A stretch of 47,898 bases of DNA from an uncultured Bacillota bacterium (GTDB taxonomy: Bacteria; Bacillota; Clostridia; Oscillospirales; Oscillospiraceae), in the NCBI GenBank assembly GCA_947573385.1, contig CANPFP010000007.1, positions 1-47,898 of the forward strand, read 5' to 3'. Shown here in pieces: positions 25,394-36,608 of this stretch. Made by a program: the position numbers and the translations under genes. Every line of letters begins with the position of its first letter. Position 1 is the first letter of the stretch. Below the pieces are notes generated by a model, which worked only from the letters and a program-made list of their open reading frames with translations, was not told the origin of the DNA and made no database searches.

Positions 25394-25498
25394 CTATTTT
25401 TTCCTGGAGAAAATATTCCGATAGGCTCCGGGGGACAGGCCGAGGAAACGGTCAAAATAATTCGTAAGGTGGCTCTGGTCTGAAATACAGTTCTTATC
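25394..25498 (-). pseudogene. AraC-family regulator, C-terminal helix-turn-helix fossil
   Basis: One minus-strand frame reads CISDQSHLTNYFDRFLGLSP then GAYRNIFSRKK and a stop. This is the last helix-turn-helix of AraC/XylS regulators (consensus FxDQSHLxRxFKRxxGxTPxxYR). The preceding sequence is not AraC-like and has no start in frame, so only about 35 codons survive. Confidence 0.7.
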
Positions 25499-25701
25499 TC
25501 TCGTTTCATACCTGCCTCCTTGCGGTCCATTATACCAGCCGCCGCCACTGCTGGCTTGTAAAATATCTTCAAATTGGATAAAAACCGGTCCACCTGCTTA
25601 TAAAAATCCTCCTAATATGGGAGCGTTTTTCTGATTTCTTCGTCATATTTTGCCGGGCAAAAGGCAGAAGTATTATCGGACGGCAGGGGAGTATACTTTT
25701 G

Positions 25702-25730
25702 TTGACCGTACCTTGCAACTGTGCTATACT
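25702..25730 (+). promoter_or_regulatory. Sigma-A promoter of the GNAT gene
   Basis: TTGACC and TATACT separated by 17 bases, about 32 bases before the ATG. Confidence 0.7.
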
Positions 25731-25762
25731 ACTAAACAACCTTTGGATTTTTGGAGAAAATT

Positions 25763-26185
25763 ATGGTAAGAACATTTCGGGCCGGCGATTTGGACGCTGT
25801 CATGTCCATCTGGCTGAATGCCAATATAGAAGCCCATCATTTTGTCGACCCGGAATACTGGAGAAGCTGCTATGACACGGTCAAGGCCATGATCCCACAG
25901 GCGGAGGTCTATGTTGCGGAAGACGGCCATGGAATCAACGGCTTTATCGGCATTGCAGGCGACTACATCGCGGGCATATTTGTGGACAGCTCCGCCAGGA
26001 CGAACGGGATCGGCAGTCAGCTGCTCGACCGCGCCAAGAAAAACCGCCAGAAGCTGAGCTTGAGCGTCTACAAAAAGAATGTAACAGCGGTGTCGTTTTA
26101 TCGCAATCGAGGTTTTCAAATCGACGCAGAGGGCGTTGACCCGCAGACGTCGGAATCAGAGTACACCATGAGCTGGAATGGATAG
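25763..26185 (+). CDS. GNAT family N-acetyltransferase
   Basis: 140 residues with the GNAT fold: VRTFRAGDLDAVMSIWLNAN opening, a central strand YIAGIFVDSSARTNGIGSQL that contains the acetyl-CoA loop (RTNGIG for the R/QxxGxG/A motif), and a late LSVYKKNVTAVSFYRNRGF typical of motif B. It resembles the PhnO/YjaB group. Substrate unknown. The ATG at 25763 has GGAG 6 bases upstream; a TTG four codons earlier is less likely. It has its own promoter. Confidence 0.87.
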   Translation: MVRTFRAGDLDAVMSIWLNANIEAHHFVDPEYWRSCYDTVKAMIPQAEVYVAEDGHGINGFIGIAGDYIAGIFVDSSARTNGIGSQLLDRAKKNRQKLSLSVYKKNVTAVSFYRNRGFQIDAEGVDPQTSESEYTMSWNG

Positions 26186-26223
26186 AAAGGAGGGACGCCG
26201 GGACCTCAAATTCTCCCAGAGCA

Positions 26224-26257
26224 TCAGGTCAACAAAATAAAAATTTTGTTGACCTGA
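26224..26257. repeat. Perfect 15-bp inverted repeat upstream of the Xer-like gene
   Basis: Arms TCAGGTCAACAAAAT (26224-26238) and its exact complement (26243-26257) enclose AAAA. No T-tract follows on either strand, so it is not a classic terminator. It lies about 40 bases before the recombinase start. Confidence 0.7.
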
Positions 26258-26298
26258 GTGGAGGCTGAACGCTATGATTTGAGGAATCCGGCCTGTCT

Positions 26299-27294
26299 AT
26301 GGACTACCGCACCGAAGCGCCGCCCATTCTCCGGGATTTTCTGGTCTACCACGAGACCATTCAGGGACACTCCCGCCGGACGGTTGATGAATACTGTCTG
26401 GACCTGCGGAACTTTTTCCGCTTCCTGAAGCAGAACAAACGCCCGGCGTTCAAAGATATCCCGCTGGACGATATCTCCATTGACGATGTGGACCTGTCTC
26501 TGGTCCGGGACATCACTCTGACGGATATCTATTCCTACATGAATTACCTGTCCCGGGACCGCGGTCTGAACAACACGTCCCGGGCCCGCAAGGTGGCCAC
26601 CATCCGGTCCTTTTATAAGTACCTCACCAACAAGGCCAAGCTGCTGGAGACAAACCCCGTTCAGGACCTGGATTCGCCCAGATTGAAGAAATCCCTGCCG
26701 AAATACCTGAATCTGGATGAAAGTCTGGACCTTTTGGACAATGTGGACGGAAAAAATGCCAATCGGGATTACTGCATTTTGACCCTGTTCCTCAACTGCG
26801 GCCTGCGTATCTCCGAGCTGGTTGGGCTGAATAAAACAGATGTTCGGGGCGATCAGCTTCGGGTGCTTGGTAAGGGCAACAAGGAGCGGATGCTGTATCT
26901 GAACGACGCCTGTCAGCGGGCGCTGGCAGACTGGCTCGACGAGCGGGACGCCATGACTCTGGTGGACCAGAATGCCCTGTTTGTCACCCTGCAGAACCGC
27001 CGGCGCATCTCCACAGCGGCGGTCCACAAGCTGGTGAAGAAGCACCTGACCGCTGCCGGGCTGGACAGCACCCAGTATTCCTCCCACAAGCTGCGCCACA
27101 CCGCCGCCACCCTGATGCTGCAAAACGGTGTGGATGTGCGTACCCTCCAGGAGGTGCTGGGCCACGACCACCTGAACACCACGCAGATCTACACCCATGT
27201 GGACAATGAGGACCTGCGGGCCGCCGCCAAGGCCAACCCCTTGGGGGGCGCGAAGCAGCGGAAAAAGCCTAAAAAAGAGAAAGAATCTGAGTAA
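26299..27294 (+). CDS. Tyrosine recombinase, XerC/XerD-like
   Basis: 331-residue site-specific recombinase. The N-terminal SAM-like DNA-binding domain contains FLVYHETIQGHSRRTVDEY. The catalytic domain has the first Arg in NCGLRISELVGL (R170), the beta-hairpin Lys in GKGNKER, HKLRHTAAT, GHDHLNTTQ and the nucleophile in IYTHV. A Lys-rich tail (KQRKKPKKEKESE) is longer than in typical XerC/D. All catalytic residues are present. A separate canonical XerD lies at 37077-37958, so this may be the XerC-like partner or an accessory recombinase. A weak TGAGGA ribosome site precedes the ATG. A membrane-protein gene follows 14 bases downstream. Confidence 0.88.
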   Translation: MDYRTEAPPILRDFLVYHETIQGHSRRTVDEYCLDLRNFFRFLKQNKRPAFKDIPLDDISIDDVDLSLVRDITLTDIYSYMNYLSRDRGLNNTSRARKVATIRSFYKYLTNKAKLLETNPVQDLDSPRLKKSLPKYLNLDESLDLLDNVDGKNANRDYCILTLFLNCGLRISELVGLNKTDVRGDQLRVLGKGNKERMLYLNDACQRALADWLDERDAMTLVDQNALFVTLQNRRRISTAAVHKLVKKHLTAAGLDSTQYSSHKLRHTAATLMLQNGVDVRTLQEVLGHDHLNTTQIYTHVDNEDLRAAAKANPLGGAKQRKKPKKEKESE

Positions 27295-27308
27295 AGCGAG
27301 GTTTTACC

Positions 27309-27677
27309 ATGTACACACTCTATTTTATCGTCGTCATGCTGGCCCCGGCAGCCATGGTGATTGTGGGACTGATGTGGAAAATTTCCCCTCCCCCCTATCA
27401 GTCCAAGGGCCTGGCCTACAGCACCGAGCTGACCCGGAAGGACCCGGAGGCCTGGTCCACAGCCCACCGCCACTGCTCCAGTCTGTGGATGCGGATCGGG
27501 ATTATCAGCGGAGGAGCCAGCGCTGTTTTGATGGTCCTCTTTAAGGACAATTACGCAGCCTTCTGGGTGTGGCTGATTGTGGGGCAAATGGCGCTGTTCT
27601 GCGTATCAGTGTTCATAGTGGACCTGCTGCTGAAAAATACGTTTTCTGACGATAACAGCGAAAAAAGAAGTGACTGA
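27309..27677 (+). CDS. SdpI-like small membrane protein
   Basis: 122 residues with three hydrophobic segments (about 3-23, 63-80 and 85-107). The segment SPPPYQSKGLAYSTELTRKD followed by WSTAHRHCSSLWMRIG resembles the core of the SdpI (immunity/multidrug) family, where a short PxN/GYRT-SxxN-W-AH pattern precedes the last helices. The match is partial, so the call is tentative. It lies 14 bases behind the Xer-like gene, with GCGAGG as ribosome site, and may be cotranscribed. Confidence 0.55.
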   Translation: MYTLYFIVVMLAPAAMVIVGLMWKISPPPYQSKGLAYSTELTRKDPEAWSTAHRHCSSLWMRIGIISGGASAVLMVLFKDNYAAFWVWLIVGQMALFCVSVFIVDLLLKNTFSDDNSEKRSD

Positions 27678-27744
27678 GTTGAAATAACCATCATACACGG
27701 GCAGAGCCATCAGGGTCCACCTGCAGCGCCCATGGAAATCATAA

Positions 27745-27791
27745 AACGGACGCCGCAGGTGAAAAATCCTTGCGGTGTCCGTTAATTTTTA
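27745..27791. terminator. Bidirectional terminator between the SdpI-like and DUF362 genes
   Basis: A 13-bp stem with one G-T pair (27745-27757 with 27771-27783). AATTTTT follows on plus, TTTTATGATTT on minus. Confidence 0.8.
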
Positions 27792-27819
27792 CGGGTGTTT
27801 TATGACAGGTGCTTTCCCT

Positions 27820-28950
27820 TTACATCTCAATCAGCTCATACTCCCGCGTGCCCAGTCCAATCTTCTCGGCGTGATCCAGGCAGCTGCGCCACTCCGACTC
27901 CGGGGTGGAGTTGATGAAGTGGTCGTGGTGGTCGTGAAACGCCGGGTCGGCCAGGTGCTTAGCCAGCTGGCTGCCCGGCATGGGCTGGGCGGCCAGGCAG
28001 GCATCCACGCAGGCCTGGTCCAGGGCCAGGGGGTCGGTGGAGACGAACATGCCGATGTTGGGCAGGATGGGCACGTCGTTCTCTCCGTGGCAGTCGCAGT
28101 TGGGGGACACATCCACAATCAGGGAGATGTGGAACTGGGGCCGGCCGTCCACCACCGCCTTGGTGTACTCCGCCATGCGGCAGTTGAGAGCGGCCTGGGC
28201 GTTGTCGTTGGTGAAGTAGATGGCGTCGAAGTTGCAGGCCCCCAGGCAGCGGCCGCAGCCCACGCAGTGGGCCTCATCCACCCGCATCTTCCGGGTCTGT
28301 TCATCGAAAACCAGCCCGCCGTTGGCACACTCCTTCTGACAGCGACGGCAGCCCCGGCAGGCATCAACGGCAATTCGGGGCTTGCCGCTGGCGTGCTGCT
28401 CCTTCTTCCCCGCCCGGGAGCCGCAGCCCATGCCGATGTTCTTGATGGCGCCGCCAAAACCGGCCATCTCGTGGCCCTTGAAGTGGGTCAGGCTGATGAA
28501 TACGTCGGCGTCCATGATGGCCCGGCCGATCTTGGCCTTGTCCACATATTCGCCCCCCTCCACAGGGACCTCCACGTCGTCAGTGCCCTTCAAGCCGTCG
28601 CCGATCAGGATGGGACAGCCCACGGTAAGAGGGGTAAAGCCGTTCTGCCAGGCGCACTCCAGATGCTCCAGGGCGTTTTTCCGGCTGCCGGGATACATGG
28701 TGTTGCAGTCGGTAAGGAAGGGCTTGCCCCCCAGCTCCTTGACCACGTCCACCACCGCCCGGGCGTAGTTGGGCCGCAGGTAGCTGATGTTGCCCAGCTC
28801 GCCGAAGTGCATCTTAATGGCCACAAACTTGCCCTCCAGGTCCAACTCCTGGATGCCCGCCTTTTTCATCAGCTTTTTCAGCTTGGTGGGCAGGCCGTCG
28901 CCAAAGGCCTCTGTGTGGAAATCAGTAAAATAAACCTTTGCTTTTTCCAT
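27820..28950 (-). CDS. DUF362 domain protein with two 4Fe-4S clusters
   Basis: 376-residue cytoplasmic iron-sulfur protein. The N-terminal DUF362 part includes VAIKMHFGELGNISYLRPNY and FLTDCNTMYPGSRKNALEH; a ferredoxin-like segment holds two cluster motifs, CRGCRRCQKEC and CVGCGRCLGAC; the C-terminal part continues DUF362 (SPNCDCHGENDVPILPNIGM). The family is assigned to uncharacterised redox or maturation roles. Its promoter has the MerR-type 19-bp spacer, suggesting stress-inducible control. GAAGGAGAGG precedes the ATG. Confidence 0.9.
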   Translation of the reverse strand: MEKAKVYFTDFHTEAFGDGLPTKLKKLMKKAGIQELDLEGKFVAIKMHFGELGNISYLRPNYARAVVDVVKELGGKPFLTDCNTMYPGSRKNALEHLECAWQNGFTPLTVGCPILIGDGLKGTDDVEVPVEGGEYVDKAKIGRAIMDADVFISLTHFKGHEMAGFGGAIKNIGMGCGSRAGKKEQHASGKPRIAVDACRGCRRCQKECANGGLVFDEQTRKMRVDEAHCVGCGRCLGACNFDAIYFTNDNAQAALNCRMAEYTKAVVDGRPQFHISLIVDVSPNCDCHGENDVPILPNIGMFVSTDPLALDQACVDACLAAQPMPGSQLAKHLADPAFHDHHDHFINSTPESEWRSCLDHAEKIGLGTREYELIEM

Positions 28951-28982
28951 GATTGCCTCTCCTTCTAAGTAAATGTGTTAGA

Positions 28983-29013
28983 ACTATATCATATGAAGTG
29001 CCCTTTAAGTCAA
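28983..29013 (-). promoter_or_regulatory. MerR-type promoter (19-bp spacer) of the DUF362 gene
   Basis: On the minus strand TTGACT and TATAGT are separated by 19 bases. The spacer carries a partly symmetric TTAAAGGGCACTTCA. A long spacer with a central dyad is the hallmark of promoters activated by MerR-family regulators. No MerR gene is in the window. Confidence 0.55.
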
Positions 29014-29020
29014 GAGGAAA

Positions 29021-29962
29021 TTATGATTTTTCCCGTCTGCTCTCCAGAATCCCCGGGATAATGGCGCACAGGGAGCCGATCACAATGAGCACGATACCGA
29101 GAAGCATGTTTTGGGATATTTCCTCCCCATGGACTGCCCATCCTAAAATGGGCGACAGGGCGGGCTTGAAAAAGTAAACCAACGACACCACGCTGGCCGG
29201 CTGGTACTCCATGGCCAGGAAGTAAGCGCAGAAGCCGATCCCCGCCACCCCCACGGACACAAAGAGGACATAGGGCAGATTTTGCAGGGTGTAGCCCGCA
29301 AAGACGGGGATGTTGGCGAAGCTCTCCAGGCCGGCGGCCTGAAACAGCTGCGCCACCGCCGGGATGTGGGAGAGCAGGATGAAGGCCAGCACAATCAGGC
29401 TGCCGAACAGGAAGCCGAAGCATGTGACCACCGCCCCGCCGAACTCCGCCACCTTCCGCTTGCCCATCACCCCATACAGGGAGAACAGCAGGGTGGACAG
29501 CAGGGCCAGGGCGGCGCCGGTCATGTTCACCCTGGTGTTCCAGGGGCTGATAATCACCACTGTGCCGATAATTTCCAGGGTCAGGGCGGCAATATGGCGG
29601 GGTTTAATGGGCTCTTTTAACAGAAAAAAGGCCAGAAACGCCACAAATACCGGGTTACAGCTGAACATCAGCGCCGACACCGAGGAGCCGGTATAGCTCA
29701 CCGCCATCTGTAAGATGGGCATACAGAGGGCGATACCGATAAGGCCCAGCAGGGCAAAATAGGCCATGGTCTTGCTGTCCAGCCGTTTCCCCCGCTTTTT
29801 CAAATTATGCAGGGCCACCGGCAGCAGGAACACAAAGCCAATGGCAAACCGGCACAATGTCAGCTGGACCGGGTTGATCTGCCCGGCGATGAATTTCAGC
29901 ACCACCTCGAACGAGGTAAACATCACCACCGCCACGGCGATATAGAAATAACCTTTCTTCAT
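29021..29962 (-). CDS. EamA/DMT-family transporter
   Basis: 313-residue ten-helix transporter with two EamA repeats (first: VVLKFIAGQINPVQLTLCRF; end of second: YFFKPALSPILGWAVHGEEI). Sequence differs from the T-box-controlled EamA at 22829-23677, so it is not a recent duplicate. GGGAGAGG precedes the ATG, 22 bases behind ligA. Substrate unknown. Confidence 0.88.
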   Translation of the reverse strand: MKKGYFYIAVAVVMFTSFEVVLKFIAGQINPVQLTLCRFAIGFVFLLPVALHNLKKRGKRLDSKTMAYFALLGLIGIALCMPILQMAVSYTGSSVSALMFSCNPVFVAFLAFFLLKEPIKPRHIAALTLEIIGTVVIISPWNTRVNMTGAALALLSTLLFSLYGVMGKRKVAEFGGAVVTCFGFLFGSLIVLAFILLSHIPAVAQLFQAAGLESFANIPVFAGYTLQNLPYVLFVSVGVAGIGFCAYFLAMEYQPASVVSLVYFFKPALSPILGWAVHGEEISQNMLLGIVLIVIGSLCAIIPGILESRREKS

Positions 29963-29984
29963 GGGCGACCTCTCCCCTTCTCTC

Positions 29985-32619
<2,635 letters not shown>

Positions 32620-32637
32620 GCGCGTTCTCTCCTTTGT

Positions 32638-33345
32638 TTATTGCTGTCCCAATTGCAGGTAAGTGTCCGGGACCTTGCCCACGATCACCGTCTCAGCCAC
32701 ACACAGCCGAGTGTGGAGGGCGGTCTCCACCTCCCCGCCGGGAAGCAGCAGGGTCATGGGGACTTCTACCCCCAGCCAGATGCGGTGGAGGGTCTGATTT
32801 ACCCCAGCGGAAGTGAGCTGGCTGTCGAATTCCGCCCGCACTGTGCCCACCGTCATGGCCTTTGCTTTCAGCACTGGACCTTTGGCCCATAGAGGTTCCA
32901 GGTCAAAGAGACTGCCCAGGGGCACTTGAACTTCGGACACGTCCACTCCCTCTAGTGCTTCCAGAATGGAGACGGTAAGCTCTCCTCGGAGCAGATTCAT
33001 CCGGGCCATGTCGGTGGTCAGGGCGGTGATGGCGCCCCCCTCGTCCCGCTGGATGGTGACAAAATCGGCGTAGCTGACCTGACGGGCAGCCAAGTCGGCG
33101 GTGACGGCGTTTTCCACCACAGCGGTCATGGTGTTTTGCGCCTGGGCGGCGGCGATCTCCACCACCACCGGGCGCAGCTTGTTCTCCAGCAGGGCGATGA
33201 CCGACGCCGCCACCACCAGGGCCACCCCCAAAGTGAGAAAGGCCGGGGGGATTCGCAGCGCAGGGCCGGAGCCCGTCCAAGCCGCCCGCCGGCGGCGTAC
33301 CGGACGCCGCAGATACCGCACCAGCTCCCGCCGCCATGGACGCAT
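32638..33345 (-). CDS. yunB: Sporulation protein YunB
   Basis: 235-residue protein with an Arg-rich cytoplasmic start, one TM segment (about 33-52), then an extracytoplasmic domain with EIAAAQAQNTMTAVVENAV, LTTDMARMNLLRGELTVSIL, the QVPLGSLFDLEPLWAKGP stretch and an ending TRLCVAETVIVGKVPDTYL. These are the family landmarks of YunB, a sigma-E-dependent protein needed for efficient sporulation in Bacillus. The ATG at 33345 fits the ribosome site better than the GTG three codons earlier. Confidence 0.9.
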   Translation of the reverse strand: MRPWRRELVRYLRRPVRRRRAAWTGSGPALRIPPAFLTLGVALVVAASVIALLENKLRPVVVEIAAAQAQNTMTAVVENAVTADLAARQVSYADFVTIQRDEGGAITALTTDMARMNLLRGELTVSILEALEGVDVSEVQVPLGSLFDLEPLWAKGPVLKAKAMTVGTVRAEFDSQLTSAGVNQTLHRIWLGVEVPMTLLLPGGEVETALHTRLCVAETVIVGKVPDTYLQLGQQ

Positions 33346-33390
33346 TACCCTCACCCCCTATGGGTCAGGATATTCCAGAGTGGGCTTGGC

Positions 33391-33801
33391 CTATACAGGT
33401 TTAATTAAATGGTGCTCAAAAAAGGTCTCAAAAGTATTCGCAGCGCCGCCATGCTCAACGATTCTTCCATCTATCACTTTGTCAATATCTACTCCTGTAA
33501 CCTCCAAAACTTGATTCGTAGGTGTTATTCCAGCAAAATTCCCTTTGTGTGTTCCCCTCATGACAAATTCTGAAATAACATAATCATCTGCTGTATATTG
33601 ACGAATAATTTTCATGGTGTAGTCGGGATAAGTTTCTCTCAATGCCAAAAGATGTCGTTTCATTCCGTCTATCCCCATAAAAATTTCTTTTTCCCCGGTT
33701 CTCAGCACACAATCCTCCGAAACGTATTTGAAAAGTTCATCAAGCATATTTTGGGAAACGACAACTTCATAGAAATATTTTATGATATCTTTACGATTCA
33801 T
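33391..33801 (-). CDS. SnoaL-like/ester-cyclase family protein
   Basis: 136-residue NTF2-fold protein: YFYEVVVSQNMLDELFKYVS, then GIDGMKRHLLALRETYPDYT, DDYVISEFVMRGTHKGNF and a closing IVEHGGAANTFETFFE are typical of SnoaL-like polyketide cyclase relatives. Such proteins have varied or unknown small-molecule roles. It is distinctly AT-rich compared with its neighbours, suggesting transfer. GAAGGAGG precedes the ATG. Confidence 0.8.
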   Translation of the reverse strand: MNRKDIIKYFYEVVVSQNMLDELFKYVSEDCVLRTGEKEIFMGIDGMKRHLLALRETYPDYTMKIIRQYTADDYVISEFVMRGTHKGNFAGITPTNQVLEVTGVDIDKVIDGRIVEHGGAANTFETFFEHHLIKPV

Positions 33802-33822
33802 TCTGACCTCCTTCCGAGGAAC

Positions 33823-35070
33823 TTAAGAGCTGCCGCCCAGCAGCTCCTGGACTGCCAGCAGGACGCCCAGCCGGCCAGACTCGAAGGTAAGTCCCCCCTG
33901 GAGGTAGACGGTGTAGGGCTCCCGCATGGGGGCATCGGCGGACAGCTCGATGGACGCCCCCTGGATGAAGGCCCCCGCCGCCATGATGACCTGGCAGTCG
34001 TACCCCGGCATGTCCCAGGGTTCCGGGGTGACGTAGGAGTCCACCGGCGCGCCAAACTGGATGCCCTTACAAAACTTTTTCAGGGCTTCCGGTTCCTTCA
34101 TGTGAATCATCTGGATGATGTCGTGCCGGACCGCCGAGGAGTGGGGGTGGGTCTCATAGCCCAGCAGCTCCATCACCTTAGCGGCAAAGACGGCGGTTTT
34201 CACCGCCTGGGCCACCGTGTGAGGAGCCAGGAACAGCCCCTGATAGAGCAGGCGGTTCTGACCCAGTGTGCAGCCACACTCCCCTCCAATACCGGGGACA
34301 GTGAGCCGCATAGCGGCCCCCTCCACCAGATCCCGCCGCCCGGCAATGTAACCTCCGGTGGGGGCCAGCCCGCCGCCGGGGTTTTTAATCAGAGATCCCA
34401 CCACCAGGTCAGCTCCCACATGAGTGGGCTCGATGGTCTCCACAAACTCGCCGTAGCAGTTGTCTGCCAGAATGGCGGCGCCGGGGTTGACCGCTTTGAT
34501 TATCCGGCACATCGCCCCAATTTCGGACACCGACAGGGATGCCCGGGTGGAGTAACCCTTGGATCGCTGGATGAGCACCGCCTTTACCCTGGGGTCGGCG
34601 GCTGCTCTGGCTATCCCCTCCAGATCGGGCTTATTGTCAAGAAGCTCCACCTGCCGGTACTCCACACCGTAGTCTTTCAAGGAGCCGGGGCCTTTGTCCA
34701 CCGCCCCCACAACACCAAGCAGCGTATCATAGGGCGCGCCTACAGCGGAGAGCAGCACATCCCCCGCTTTTAAGGCCCCAAACAGGGCGCAGGCGATGGC
34801 ATGGGTGCCGTTGACAAACTGAATTCGCACCAGTGCGGTCTCGGTGCCAAAGAGGTCGGCATAGATTTGATCCAGCTTATCCCGGCCCAGGTCATCGTAA
34901 CCATAGCCGGTGGTACCGGCAAAATAGCCATCGGCTACCCGGTGTTTCTGAAAGGCGGACAGCACACGCTGGGTGTTTTCCTGGGCGATGGCGTCGATCC
35001 GAGCAAATTCCTTTGTCAGCTGCCCCTGAGCCTGATCGCCCAGAGCCCTGACACGGTCGTTTATCTGCAT
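33823..35070 (-). CDS. Methionine gamma-lyase family / aluminium-resistance-like PLP protein
   Basis: 415-residue PLP-dependent protein of the group once called aluminium resistance protein (YnbB-like). GYFAGTTGYGYDDLGRDKLD, RIQFVNGTHAIACALFGALK and SAVGAPYDTLLGVVG form the first half; the Schiff-base lysine is expected in LVVGSLIKNPGGGLAPTGGY. GYSTRASLSVSEIG contains phosphate-binding residues. A lyase acting on sulfur amino acids is inferred from the family name; the true substrate is uncertain. No sigma-A promoter was identified. Confidence 0.9.
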   Translation of the reverse strand: MQINDRVRALGDQAQGQLTKEFARIDAIAQENTQRVLSAFQKHRVADGYFAGTTGYGYDDLGRDKLDQIYADLFGTETALVRIQFVNGTHAIACALFGALKAGDVLLSAVGAPYDTLLGVVGAVDKGPGSLKDYGVEYRQVELLDNKPDLEGIARAAADPRVKAVLIQRSKGYSTRASLSVSEIGAMCRIIKAVNPGAAILADNCYGEFVETIEPTHVGADLVVGSLIKNPGGGLAPTGGYIAGRRDLVEGAAMRLTVPGIGGECGCTLGQNRLLYQGLFLAPHTVAQAVKTAVFAAKVMELLGYETHPHSSAVRHDIIQMIHMKEPEALKKFCKGIQFGAPVDSYVTPEPWDMPGYDCQVIMAAGAFIQGASIELSADAPMREPYTVYLQGGLTFESGRLGVLLAVQELLGGSS

Positions 35071-35142
35071 ATTTATTCAGTCCTATCCATTTTGTTCGAT
35101 TGGCATCTGTAGGGGCGGATTATATCCGTTCCCGGAAATAGA

Positions 35143-36528
35143 TTATAGTTCGTTCACCAGCTGCTTAAACACCTTGCCCCGTTCCATAAAGTTTTTGAAC
35201 CGGTCGAAGGCAGCACATGCCGGGGACAGCACCACGATATCACCGGTTTGGGCAATTTCCCTGGCAGCGGATACAGCGGAGGTCAGGTCCTCCGTCTCGA
35301 TCAGCTTCAAATTGCTCTCGGTGTAGCCCTCGGCTTCTTCCACCGCCTTCTTAATGGCGGTGGCGGTGTCTCCGGTGAGAATCAGAGCTTTCACCTGCCG
35401 GACAATCTCCACTCCAAGCTGCGTAAAAGGAACTCCTTTATCATATCCACCGGCAATCAAAATCAGCTTCTGCTCAAAAGAATCCAGGCAGGCCATGGTG
35501 CGGGTGGGACTGGTGCCGATGGAGTCGTTGTAGTAACGGACCCCATCCAGCTCTCGCACTAGCTCGATGCGGTGCTCCACCCCGGTAAACCGTTTGGCCA
35601 CCGCACGGACACACTTATCGGGGACAATACCGTCTACTGCGGCGATAGCTGCCATATAATTTTCAATGTTGTGGACACCTGGAATCTGGATGTCCGACAG
35701 CGGCAGTACCTCCCGGCTGCCCATACAGTTGGTCAGCCAGATGGCACCATCCCGGAGGTATACCCCCTCCTCCAGTCTCTGCTTGCGGCTGAATAGCATT
35801 GCCTGACCTACAGCCGCCTTGGCCAGAGAACGGGTGATATCGTTGTCATAATTGAAGATTGCTCGATCCTCCGGTTTTTGATGACAGAAGATATTCAGCT
35901 TGGCGCTTGTATACTCCTCCATGGTGTGGTGATAGTCCAGGTGATTGGGCGACAGGTTGGTGAACACTGCTACATTGGGACTGCGGTCCATGCTCATCAA
36001 CTGAAAAGAGGACAACTCCACCACTGCTACATCCTCAGCGGTCATACCGTCCACATCGGGCAGCAGCGGCCGGCCGATATTTCCCCCCAAATAGACGTTG
36101 AGACCCGCCTCTTTTAAGAATTCACTTATTAAGGTGGTGGTGGTGGTTTTTCCGTCACTGCCTGTTATCCCAATGAGCCGGCAGGGGCACAGCCGGAAAA
36201 ACAGCTCCATTTCAGAGGTGAGGATGCTCCCCCCCTCCATCGCCTTTTGTAACTCCGGGGTGTTGGGGCTGAGACCGGGAGTGCGGAAAATGATGTCGAA
36301 CTTGTGTATTTTGGCCAGGTAGTCGGGGCCCAGCCGCAGCTTGGCACCCAGGCTCTCCAGCTCAGAGACCTGCTCTTCCACGCGCTCCCGGGGGGATTTG
36401 TCGCAGACTGTTACCTTCAGCTCCGCCCGCAGGAGCATGCGAATCAGAGGCGTATTGCTTACCCCCATCCCAATCACGGCAATTGATTTCCCCCGCAAAG
36501 TCTCCAAATATTCAGACATGGTGGACAT
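35143..36528 (-). CDS. murD: UDP-N-acetylmuramoyl-L-alanine:D-glutamate ligase
   Basis: Cytoplasmic Mur ligase adding D-Glu to UDP-MurNAc-Ala. It has 461 residues, with an N-terminal Rossmann segment (SIAVIGMGVSNTPLIRML), the P-loop ITGSDGKTTTTTLISEF, ELSSFQL, FTNLSPNHLDYHHTMEEY, the central VEHRIELVRELDGVRYYNDS and the C-terminal SFEQKLILIAGGYDKG. The ATG at 36528 lies after GAAGGAGG; an earlier in-frame ATG 66 bases upstream has no site. It is not next to the other division/cell-wall genes here. Confidence 0.96.
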   Translation of the reverse strand: MSTMSEYLETLRGKSIAVIGMGVSNTPLIRMLLRAELKVTVCDKSPRERVEEQVSELESLGAKLRLGPDYLAKIHKFDIIFRTPGLSPNTPELQKAMEGGSILTSEMELFFRLCPCRLIGITGSDGKTTTTTLISEFLKEAGLNVYLGGNIGRPLLPDVDGMTAEDVAVVELSSFQLMSMDRSPNVAVFTNLSPNHLDYHHTMEEYTSAKLNIFCHQKPEDRAIFNYDNDITRSLAKAAVGQAMLFSRKQRLEEGVYLRDGAIWLTNCMGSREVLPLSDIQIPGVHNIENYMAAIAAVDGIVPDKCVRAVAKRFTGVEHRIELVRELDGVRYYNDSIGTSPTRTMACLDSFEQKLILIAGGYDKGVPFTQLGVEIVRQVKALILTGDTATAIKKAVEEAEGYTESNLKLIETEDLTSAVSAAREIAQTGDIVVLSPACAAFDRFKNFMERGKVFKQLVNEL

Positions 36529-36608
36529 AGAACGTCCTCCTTCCATTATTTTCTTCCAGTTTAATATATTACCATATTCCCCTGGATAATTCAATCATAA
36601 CCGCACAG

